Positions 1-5,468 of a stretch of DNA of 5,468 nucleotides are shown here, piece by piece. This DNA comes from Gemmatimonadota bacterium (GTDB taxonomy: Bacteria > Gemmatimonadota > Gemmatimonadetes > Longimicrobiales > UBA6960): contig JADFLD010000171.1 in assembly GCA_022564535.1 (NCBI GenBank), positions 1-5,468 on the forward strand, given 5' to 3'. The notes below the pieces were generated by a model. That model was not told the DNA's origin and ran no database searches. It worked only from the letters and a program-made list of their open reading frames with translations. A program made the position numbers and the translations under genes. Within the stretch, counting starts at the first letter, position 1. Each line of letters begins with the position of its first letter.

Positions 1-1
1 C

Positions 2-1207
2 GGAACGGTCCACACGTTGGTGGGCGACGCCATCGAGAACGGGACCGTTGTGATGGAGGGGGGGAGAATCACCGCGGTGGGGGCTGGCTTGACCGCCCCG
101 GCGGGAGCCGAGGTGATCGACGCCACGGGCCTTCACGTGTATCCCGGCATGTTCAACGCCTTCAGCAGGGTGGGACTCCAGGAGATCAACTCCGTCCAGG
201 TGACGAACGATCACGCGGAGGTCGGAGACTTCAACCCGCACCTGGTCGCCGCGACCGCGGTGCATCCGGCGTCCGAGCGGATTCCAGTCACTCGAGCCAA
301 CGGGATCACGCACGTCGTGGCCGCGCCGTCGGCGCGGGCCGGCGGCATCGGCGGTCAGGCGACCGTCATCAGCCTGGACGGTTGGACGGTCGAAGAGATG
401 ATGATCCGGCCTTCTGTCGGCATGGTGGTCTCGTGGCCGGCGCTCTCCACGCAACAGTGCGGTCCGTTCGGTTGCTTCGGGCCGAGACAGCCGTTCGCTC
501 GCGCCATGGAGTCGTACGACGAGTCGGTGGAGCGGATCCGCTCGTGGCTGGCGGAGGCGCGCCGCTACGCGCACGCCATGGAGGGGGCGAACGTGCCGTC
601 GCGGGATCTGCGGCTGGAGGCACTCGCGGCGGTTACCGCCGGCGACCTGCCGCTTCTGATACTCGCCGATGGGGCCCGGGAGATTCGTGACGCCGTGACT
701 TTCGCCGGGGAGGAGGACGTCGAGATCGTCATCGTGAGTGGCCGTGACGCCGCGGAGGTCGCGAACGTGCTCGCCGAGCACGACGTGCCGGTGCTCATGC
801 GGGCGACTCAGAACATGCCGAACGGCGACGACGATCCGTATCACCAGACGTTTGGCGCGGCGGCGACGCTCCAGCGGGCGGGTGTTCGTTACGCGATGAC
901 CGCGTGGGGTTCGTCCGGTCCGAATCCCCCGTCGCGGACGTTGCCCTACGAGGCGGCGAACGCGGTCGCTTATGGCTTGTCTCCGGAGGAAGCCTTCAAG
1001 GCGATCACTCGTTATCCGGCGGAGATCCTGGGCTTGGGAGACGAGGTCGGGACGATCGAGGAGGGCAAGCTCGCGAATCTCATCGTCACTGACGGCGACC
1101 CGTTACAGATTCGTACGCAGATGCTCTTCGTGATCATCCGTGGCCAAGTATCGAGCCTCGAGAACAAACATCGGGCCCTGTGGGAGCGTTATCGGGCGCG
1201 AGACTAG
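2..1207 (+). CDS. Amidohydrolase-superfamily protein lacking canonical metal ligands (5' partial)
   Basis: The reading frame is open to the left edge, and codons before the first possible start (TTG at 17) already encode the typical amidohydrolase N-terminal strand (GTVHTLVGDAIENG), so the true start lies upstream. Numbering from that TTG, residues 1-40 form the small beta-sandwich (VVMEGGRITAVG, EVIDATGLHVYPG). The barrel follows (VTRANGITHVVAAP, ISLDGWTVEEM), then the C-terminal family block (YGLSPEEAFKAITRYPAEI, GTIEEGKLANLIVTDGDPL) and a final WERYRAR tail. The superfamily usually hydrolyses C-N or related bonds using metals held by HxH after the PG motif, a His on strand 5 or 6, and an Asp on strand 8. 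Here these sites read NAFSR (N47-R51), LILAD (L216 where His is expected) and TAWGSSG (no TD). It may be a catalytically altered or inactive paralogue, or may use other residues. Any signal peptide lies outside the window. Family assignment is strong; the reaction is unknown. Confidence 0.9.
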   Translation, partial: GTVHTLVGDAIENGTVVMEGGRITAVGAGLTAPAGAEVIDATGLHVYPGMFNAFSRVGLQEINSVQVTNDHAEVGDFNPHLVAATAVHPASERIPVTRANGITHVVAAPSARAGGIGGQATVISLDGWTVEEMMIRPSVGMVVSWPALSTQQCGPFGCFGPRQPFARAMESYDESVERIRSWLAEARRYAHAMEGANVPSRDLRLEALAAVTAGDLPLLILADGAREIRDAVTFAGEEDVEIVIVSGRDAAEVANVLAEHDVPVLMRATQNMPNGDDDPYHQTFGAAATLQRAGVRYAMTAWGSSGPNPPSRTLPYEAANAVAYGLSPEEAFKAITRYPAEILGLGDEVGTIEEGKLANLIVTDGDPLQIRTQMLFVIIRGQVSSLENKHRALWERYRARD

Positions 1208-1337
1208 GGCCTCGGCAGGGGCGATCTCGAGCCCGAGGAAACGATTTGCCCGCTTTCCCCGTCAGAGTAGAGAGAAGACTTCGTTTCGGCGCGTTGAGCG
1301 TCGGGGCACGGGAACCACGATGCGGGGGTGAGAAGCG

Positions 1338-1673
1338 ATGGATTTCTTGATCCATATTCTGTTCAACGGGGTGCTGCTGTTCCTGGTCGGCCGACTGGTC
1401 GATGGAATCGAGGTCCGCGACGGTAAGGCGGCCATCTTCGGGGCGATCGTTCTGGGCATAGCCAACGCCTCGATAAAGAAGGTGCTCATCCTTCTGACTT
1501 TGCCGATCACTTTCATCACCTTCGGCTTGTTCGTATTCGTCATCAACGCGCTGATGTTGATGCTGGCTGCGGCATTCGTCGATGGGTTCGAGGTCAAGAA
1601 TTTCCGTTCCGCCGTATGGGGCAGCGTCGCGTTCGCGGTGATGAACTTCTTGGCGGGGATGTTGCTGGGCTGA
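1338..1673 (+). CDS. Four-helix membrane protein, phage holin 4-2 (YvlD-like) family
   Basis: This 111-residue protein has about four hydrophobic helices: roughly residues 3-21, 29-46, 50-78 (probably a long or hairpin segment) and 90-110. The core ILLTLPITFITFGLFVFVIN, followed by ALMLMLAA and FVDGFEV, is the hallmark of the family known as phage holin family 4 superfamily IV / YvlD, whose members are usually about 110-120 residues. Despite the name, most members are chromosomal inner-membrane proteins of unknown role, and there are no phage genes beside this one. The ATG is preferred because an in-frame TGA at 1329-1331 excludes any upstream start, and a purine-rich GAGAAG lies just before it. 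It follows the amidohydrolase on the same strand after 130 bases, so it may be cotranscribed or independent. Its stop lies 4 bases from the stop of the convergent hydrolase gene. Family confidence is high; function is not known. Confidence 0.9.
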   Translation: MDFLIHILFNGVLLFLVGRLVDGIEVRDGKAAIFGAIVLGIANASIKKVLILLTLPITFITFGLFVFVINALMLMLAAAFVDGFEVKNFRSAVWGSVAFAVMNFLAGMLLG

Positions 1674-1677
1674 CTCT

Positions 1678-4221
1678 TCAGCGTGCTTCGGCCTCCGCCT
1701 TGAGGGTCCGATAGACCTCGCGGGCTTCCTCGAACTGCGCGTAGACGTGGTCCTCTTCATCTTGCGAGCGCCAGCCTGGCCACGCCTCGGCCATCGTCTG
1801 AAGCTTGTCGATCCACGCAAGGGAGTAGTCCGCGGACTCGGCTGAGCGTACGGGAGCACCATCGACGATCACCCACACGGGGTTCGTCGCGGCCTGTACC
1901 CAGGAAACGTCCATCGGGAAGGCCTCTCCCTGCGCGCCGTTCACGCGGACGTGATACCAGCCGGACTCACGCGGACGCAGAGAACGCTCGAAGGAGAGTG
2001 TCGTGCGATCGCCCGTGAAGGGGATCGACGCGATGACTTCGCCGTTGAACACGAGCTCGGCGCGCTCGAGGGGCGTGATCGACGCTACGTCGACGGAGAC
2101 GATGACCTCGCCGCCGCTCGAGATGTCGATGGTCTCGCCGGGTATCCGTCCGTTCACCTCGAAGTCCACGAGTGGCCCTGTGGACATGAAGGCGTGGCCG
2201 TTCCGCATGCCTTCGAGCCACGTGTGCATCGTGAAGTCGCCGTCCGGGATTTTCACATAGGTCCGAGCAGAGCCCACGAAGGCCGTGGTGTGCAGGTCGC
2301 TGATGGAGTCCTCTCCCCCAACGAGCGTGACCCGCAGCCCGTTGTTCCACACGGCGTAGACCGGAGCGAAGCCGGTCTGTGAGCCAGCCCATTCGACGGC
2401 GTCGGTCGTCATGAGCGCGACATCGACCATGAAGCCCTTCGCGCCACCGAGGTTGCCTTCGAGCGGGTCCCCGTTCCACTGCGAGTGGACGTATCCCGTG
2501 TAGGCCCCCTGAGCCCTCGCCTTCCTGAACATGTCGGTGTTCGAGGGATAGAGGCTCTCGATTCCCGTGCCCTCGTACCCGGTCGTGAAGGGCGAAATCA
2601 GGTGCTCCCGCATGCCGAACATGAAGACGTGACCGTAGAACGGAGGGCGGTACTCCTGACCGACGACCAGAACCCGACGGTCGGTAGACAGCGGGTGTGC
2701 CTCTCCGCCGGGGATGAAGTAGTGATAGTCCAGGATTCGGTTGTCCTTGTTCGCGATCTGCTCCATGACGATGTCCTGGTCCTCGGCTTCGGACATGAAC
2801 ATCAGGTTCTCGAGCGTGTTGTGCAGGTTGCCCCCGTAGTTGGCGTGCACGTGTGTCGATCCGCTGTACCACCCGCGTGCTTCCATGTCGCGAAGGGCGT
2901 CCAGCTGGAAGGTGATCTCGGTCACCTCGCCGACTCGGATCTCGACGGTGCGCTCGACCGGCACGTGTTCGAAGCCCTTCACTGCGACAAGCGAGACATC
3001 CCCCGGGGGGAGGTCTACCTCGAAGGTGCCCGCGTGGTGGAATGCCCACGTCCGTCCTCGCTGTTGAATGCGGGCGTACTGGTCCGTCGGGGCGTAGAAC
3101 TTCCCATCCGAGGCGGTCAGGTGCATGCGGCTCCCGGTCGTTTCGCCGTCGGGGCCGACCGTGCGAACCCTCAGCGTACCCATTGGGTTGAGCCAGCGTC
3201 GGCGGGTGATATCGAGGTCGATGATCCCGCCACCGTAGGTCTCGAGCAGCTTCAGTTGCGGCAGCCCATCCCTGTTGTCGATGTAGGCGATCCACTCCCC
3301 GTCGGGTGACCAGCGCGGGTGGAAGGCGTCGTGGTCGAAGAAGGTCATCTTGTACGGCTCGCCGCCCTCGGTCGGCTGTACGTACAAGTTGTTGTACTGG
3401 TCCGCGGACGCGCGGGTGGAGGAAAAAACGAACCGCTTGCCGTCGATCGAGACGTCCGGTTGGGTGCGATAGAGCGTCTGCTCCACGAGCACAGGAACGC
3501 GGTCCGCGAAGCCGTCCGCCCTCGCCGGTACGCGGAAGACGTTTCCGCTTCCGAGTGGGACGTCCCGGTTCGAGACAAGGAGGAGCTCGGTCCCGTTGGG
3601 AAACCACGCGGGCGTGATGTGGATGTCGTGAGAGCCGAAGTACAACCGGTTCGAGCCGTAGTCGTTGTCATGCGTCACCGCTTCGGCGTCGCCGGTCCAC
3701 GTGCCTTCGGCGAATCCGCGGAGGTAGACGTTGAAGTAGCCGGTGGGCTGAGTGGAGACGAAGGCGACTCGACTTCCGTCCGGACTGAACACCGGGTCCG
3801 CGTAGACCTCGTCGTCGTTCGTCAGCGCGTGGGTGCGGCCTGTTCTCAGATCGAGCACCTCGAGTTGGATCGAAGCGCCGTGATCGTCGGCTGTATAGAT
3901 CAGCCAGTTCCCGTCGGGCGAGTAGTTCGGCGAGGAGTAATATTTCGGGCCGGCCACGAGCTCGATCGCGAGCCGAGACTCGACGTTGACGCTCCAGATC
4001 GAGCCCTGCATCGCGACCGCGATGTTCTCGCCGTCCGGCGACCAGGTCGGATACCACGGGGTGGAGCTGGGCGCCGGTGGCAGGTAGAAGTTGTACATGT
4101 AGTTGCCACCCATGCGCGTGGCACGATACCCGCCAAACAACGTCTGAGCAGCGAGGGGAGCGCCGCAGGCCGTGAGTCCGGCAATGAGCGCAACCGCGCG
4201 CGTCCACCGAGCGTGATCCAA
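1678..4221 (-). CDS. Exported TolB-like propeller / CehA-McbA-type PHP metallohydrolase fusion
   Basis: From the TTG at 4221-4219 this encodes 847 residues. A TTG 20 codons upstream (4281) is also in frame, but 4221 has a perfect GGAGG five bases away and puts the export signal at the N-terminus. Residues 1-25 are a signal sequence; LTAC at 16-19 could be a lipobox, or cleavage could follow LAA before Q26. Residues about 50-330 form a six-blade PD40/TolB propeller: SPDG-type turns near 61, 101, 146, 207 (FPNG), 258 (SIDG) and 305. Residues about 349-441 look like a carboxypeptidase-regulatory-like beta sandwich. The PHP domain (about 448-690) has GWYSGSTHVH with H457 and H459, then E487, E523, GH531, YVH579, D607/E610 and GGED at 635-638. 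The segment GHAFMSTGPLVDFEVNG is typical of CehA/McbA proteins. An Ig-like part and a helical tail (798-847) follow. CehA-type enzymes hydrolyse esters or carbamates; this substrate is unknown. It probably acts outside the cytoplasm. Confidence 0.9.
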   Translation of the reverse strand: MDHARWTRAVALIAGLTACGAPLAAQTLFGGYRATRMGGNYMYNFYLPPAPSSTPWYPTWSPDGENIAVAMQGSIWSVNVESRLAIELVAGPKYYSSPNYSPDGNWLIYTADDHGASIQLEVLDLRTGRTHALTNDDEVYADPVFSPDGSRVAFVSTQPTGYFNVYLRGFAEGTWTGDAEAVTHDNDYGSNRLYFGSHDIHITPAWFPNGTELLLVSNRDVPLGSGNVFRVPARADGFADRVPVLVEQTLYRTQPDVSIDGKRFVFSSTRASADQYNNLYVQPTEGGEPYKMTFFDHDAFHPRWSPDGEWIAYIDNRDGLPQLKLLETYGGGIIDLDITRRRWLNPMGTLRVRTVGPDGETTGSRMHLTASDGKFYAPTDQYARIQQRGRTWAFHHAGTFEVDLPPGDVSLVAVKGFEHVPVERTVEIRVGEVTEITFQLDALRDMEARGWYSGSTHVHANYGGNLHNTLENLMFMSEAEDQDIVMEQIANKDNRILDYHYFIPGGEAHPLSTDRRVLVVGQEYRPPFYGHVFMFGMREHLISPFTTGYEGTGIESLYPSNTDMFRKARAQGAYTGYVHSQWNGDPLEGNLGGAKGFMVDVALMTTDAVEWAGSQTGFAPVYAVWNNGLRVTLVGGEDSISDLHTTAFVGSARTYVKIPDGDFTMHTWLEGMRNGHAFMSTGPLVDFEVNGRIPGETIDISSGGEVIVSVDVASITPLERAELVFNGEVIASIPFTGDRTTLSFERSLRPRESGWYHVRVNGAQGEAFPMDVSWVQAATNPVWVIVDGAPVRSAESADYSLAWIDKLQTMAEAWPGWRSQDEEDHVYAQFEEAREVYRTLKAEAEAR

Positions 4222-4226
4222 TGCAA

Positions 4227-4231
4227 CCTCC
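4227..4231 (-). promoter_or_regulatory. Ribosome binding site deciding the TTG start of the propeller-PHP gene
   Basis: On the minus strand this reads GGAGG, a full anti-16S match, followed by a 5-base spacer (TTGCA) and TTG. The alternative in-frame TTG at 4281 has no purine-rich sequence before it (GCCGCCTC), so this site supports the 847-residue protein with its signal sequence at the extreme N-terminus. Confidence 0.75.
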
Positions 4232-4344
4232 GATTCTTCAGCGTGGGCTGCCAAGCTGACTGGGGGCTCCGGTCTCAACAAGAGGCGGCCTGACGCGGGG
4301 CGCCGCGGGGACTACCTTGTTTGGCGTTGAGTCCGACCCAATAC

Positions 4345-4350
4345 AAGGGA
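4345..4350 (+). promoter_or_regulatory. Ribosome binding site of the lipoprotein gene
   Basis: AAGGGA lies six bases before the ATG at 4357. It matches the purine-rich Shine-Dalgarno pattern and marks the start that places a lipoprotein signal sequence at the N-terminus. Confidence 0.6.
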
Positions 4351-4356
4351 CCGATC

Positions 4357-5468
4357 ATGGCCTCCGCGCGTACCTGCCTGGCTCTGCTTTTGCCGCTCGT
4401 CCTGCTGTCGGCGTGCGCCTCGGCGACCGACCGACTCAACGAGGGGATAACGCTTCAATCGCAGGGTCGATTTTTCGAGGCCGTGTACCGCTATGCGGAC
4501 GCGGTGGAAAAGGATCGCGACCTGGTCGAGGCACAGGATCGACTCCTCTCAGCCGGTGACAGCGCGGTCATGACGGCGATGGACGAGGCAGACGACATGG
4601 AGCGCCGTGGAGATCCGGTCCAGGGCGCGTCACAGTACCGGCGAATCGACCGGATGCTCGCCCGCATCCGGGAAGTTGGCCTCCGACTCGCGCTCCCCTC
4701 GGACTACTCGGTGATCCGCCGCGCCATTTTCGACACCGCGATCAACTGGCAGATGGTGAGAGGTGACGAGGCTACGGAAGACGGCCGCTGGGAGGAGGCT
4801 CGTAGATTCTACGTCGGCGCGCGCGGGGACTACCTGCCCTCCCGAGACCAGGTGGAGGAGTCGTACGACGCCGAGACCCGAGTCATCCTTCAGTGGGCTC
4901 AGGTCGAGCTCGAGGATGGGCGTCCCCGATTCGCATTCGGATTGGCGGAGGAAGCCGTCGAGATCCGGTCATCGCCCTCACGCGAGACGGTCCTGGCGGC
5001 GCGTGACCTGCAGGACCGCGCGCTCGCCGAGGGTACCGTGGTCCTCGCCATCATACCGGTCATGGCGGATCCCGGCGTGCGGGAATTCCTCGGTGGTGAA
5101 TTCGAAATTCGACTCGACGACGACCTCGGGCTCGACCACTGGAACCGGCCGCCCCTCTTCGTCGAGATCGCCGATCCCCTCATCCTGCGCACGGAGCTGC
5201 GAGGGCTCCTCCGTGGGCGACTCACCCAGTCCCCGCTCATCGTGGGCCGTGCGGTCGACCTGATCGGCGCCGACCTCGGGGTCATGATACGCTTGACTTC
5301 GATCGAGGTCCTCGAGGAGGACGTGGATACCGATCATCGCGAGACCGTGGTGCAGAGGAATACGAGCCCCGGCGCGCAGGGGAGAGGACGGGGACGCGCG
5401 CGCGGGCGCCCGAACGACACCCAGGTCATGGACACGGTCACGTATACGACGCATCGCGGCACGCTTTC
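4357..5468 (+). CDS. TPR-like lipoprotein with unassigned C-terminal domain (3' partial)
   Basis: From ATG 4357 the frame runs 370 codons to the right edge without a stop, so the C-terminus is missing. Residues 1-19 are a lipoprotein signal sequence (ARTCLALLLPLVLLSAC) with lipobox LSAC and lipidated C20; the next residues, Ala-Ser, do not suggest inner-membrane retention, so outer-membrane anchoring is likely if the host is Gram-negative. Helical repeats resembling TPRs lie at about 25-67 (LNEGITLQSQGRFFEAVYRY), 131-155 (EDGRWEEARRFY) and 177-205 (AQVELEDGRPRFAFGLAEEA). Residues about 226-335 form a compact alpha/beta region beginning GTVVLAIIPV and containing RPPLFVEIADP and GADLGVMIRL; I do not recognise it. 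Residues 341-352 are an Arg/Gly run (QGRGRGRARGRP). It is divergent from the propeller-PHP gene, sharing its intergenic region. A role as a scaffold or assembly factor is only a guess from TPRs and lipidation. Confidence 0.85.
   Translation, partial: MASARTCLALLLPLVLLSACASATDRLNEGITLQSQGRFFEAVYRYADAVEKDRDLVEAQDRLLSAGDSAVMTAMDEADDMERRGDPVQGASQYRRIDRMLARIREVGLRLALPSDYSVIRRAIFDTAINWQMVRGDEATEDGRWEEARRFYVGARGDYLPSRDQVEESYDAETRVILQWAQVELEDGRPRFAFGLAEEAVEIRSSPSRETVLAARDLQDRALAEGTVVLAIIPVMADPGVREFLGGEFEIRLDDDLGLDHWNRPPLFVEIADPLILRTELRGLLRGRLTQSPLIVGRAVDLIGADLGVMIRLTSIEVLEEDVDTDHRETVVQRNTSPGAQGRGRGRARGRPNDTQVMDTVTYTTHRGTL

Larger units (their letters stand above)
4222..4356. promoter_or_regulatory. 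Divergent intergenic region between the propeller-PHP gene and the lipoprotein gene
   Basis: These 135 bases separate two oppositely oriented starts, so they should hold promoters for both genes. They include a GC-rich hairpin candidate at 4294-4307 (CGCGG, loop GGCG, CCGCG), which could be an operator or part of a leader. I found no convincing sigma-70 type -35/-10 pair on either strand. TTGTTT at 4317-4322 is the best -35 lookalike for the lipoprotein gene, but the nearest -10-like element overlaps its ribosome binding site. The role is inferred from layout. Confidence 0.5.

Noticed and set aside
1210..1238. Inverted repeat CCTCGG ... CCGAGG just after the amidohydrolase stop, as a possible terminator.
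   Set aside because: The stem is only six bases with a 17-base loop, and no T-tract follows, so it is weak evidence for an intrinsic terminator.
1246..1273. Possible promoter for the holin-family gene: TTGCCC, 16 bases, TAGAGA.
   Set aside because: The -10 match is poor, and similar matches are expected by chance; it cannot separate an own promoter from readthrough.
1338..1673. The holin-family gene as a sign of a prophage.
   Set aside because: Members of this family are widespread chromosomal membrane proteins, and no endolysin, structural, integrase or attachment-site sequence is nearby.
1134..1862. A 242-codon minus-strand frame across the holin-family gene and both its flanks.
   Set aside because: The translation is hydrophilic and low-complexity and is antisense to an unmistakable membrane protein; no ribosome binding site was seen.
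1967..3607. A 546-codon minus-strand frame inside the propeller-PHP gene.
   Set aside because: It is an Arg-rich out-of-register reading of the same strand with no domain signature; the real frame covers the whole interval.
2485..4293. Two long plus-strand open frames (2485-3309 and 3319-4293) antisense to the propeller-PHP gene.
   Set aside because: Their translations are Val/Arg-rich without recognisable motifs, while the minus frame shows a continuous propeller and PHP domain. Long antisense frames are expected in GC-rich coding DNA with biased third positions.
4317..4559. An 80-codon plus-strand frame starting at TTG 4317 and overlapping the lipoprotein start.
   Set aside because: It has no motif or ribosome binding site, and the overlapping frame from 4357 has a strong signal sequence and stays open for 370 codons.
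4763..5454. Ser/Arg-rich frames on both strands near the right edge.
   Set aside because: They are low-complexity shadows of the lipoprotein frame, which alone has coherent hydrophobic and helical patterning.

Overview
The window is compact, GC-rich bacterial chromosome (well over half G+C by eye) with four protein-coding genes. Two of them run off the window edges. I see no rRNA, tRNA, CRISPR array, insertion sequence or integrase. The gene content fits a Gemmatimonadota-like or similar high-GC, Gram-negative heterotroph: two composite extracytoplasmic-type hydrolase proteins, one with a PD40/TolB-like propeller, plus an outer-membrane-type lipoprotein. The phylum is inferred from remembered family distribution and was not tested.

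Layout from left to right: (1) the 3' part of an amidohydrolase-superfamily gene on the + strand, whose start lies left of the window and which lacks the usual metal-binding histidines; (2) after a 130-base gap, a complete + strand gene for a four-helix membrane protein of the phage-holin-4-2 / YvlD-like family; (3) ending only 4 bases from the stop of gene 2 and running the other way, a large - strand gene for a secreted or lipid-anchored protein with an N-terminal six-blade TolB-like propeller, a beta-sandwich linker and a C-terminal CehA/McbA-type PHP metallohydrolase domain; (4) divergent from gene 3 across a 135-base spacer, a + strand lipoprotein gene with TPR-like helices, an unrecognised C-terminal domain and an Arg/Gly-rich stretch, still open at the right edge.

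Gene 4 is easy to miss because it has no stop codon inside the window. It still has a clear start, ribosome binding site, lipobox and 370 uninterrupted codons.

How the genes work together is uncertain. The divergent pair 3/4 shares one promoter region, and both products carry export signals, so a shared envelope role is possible. The amidohydrolase-like protein and the propeller-PHP protein belong to unrelated hydrolase folds, although both types are common in secreted catabolic proteins of environmental bacteria. I do not see a convincing defence, mobile or otherwise novel multi-gene system. The most unusual items are the apparently metal-ligand-free amidohydrolase, the propeller-PHP fusion, and the lipoprotein with its unassigned C-terminal domain.
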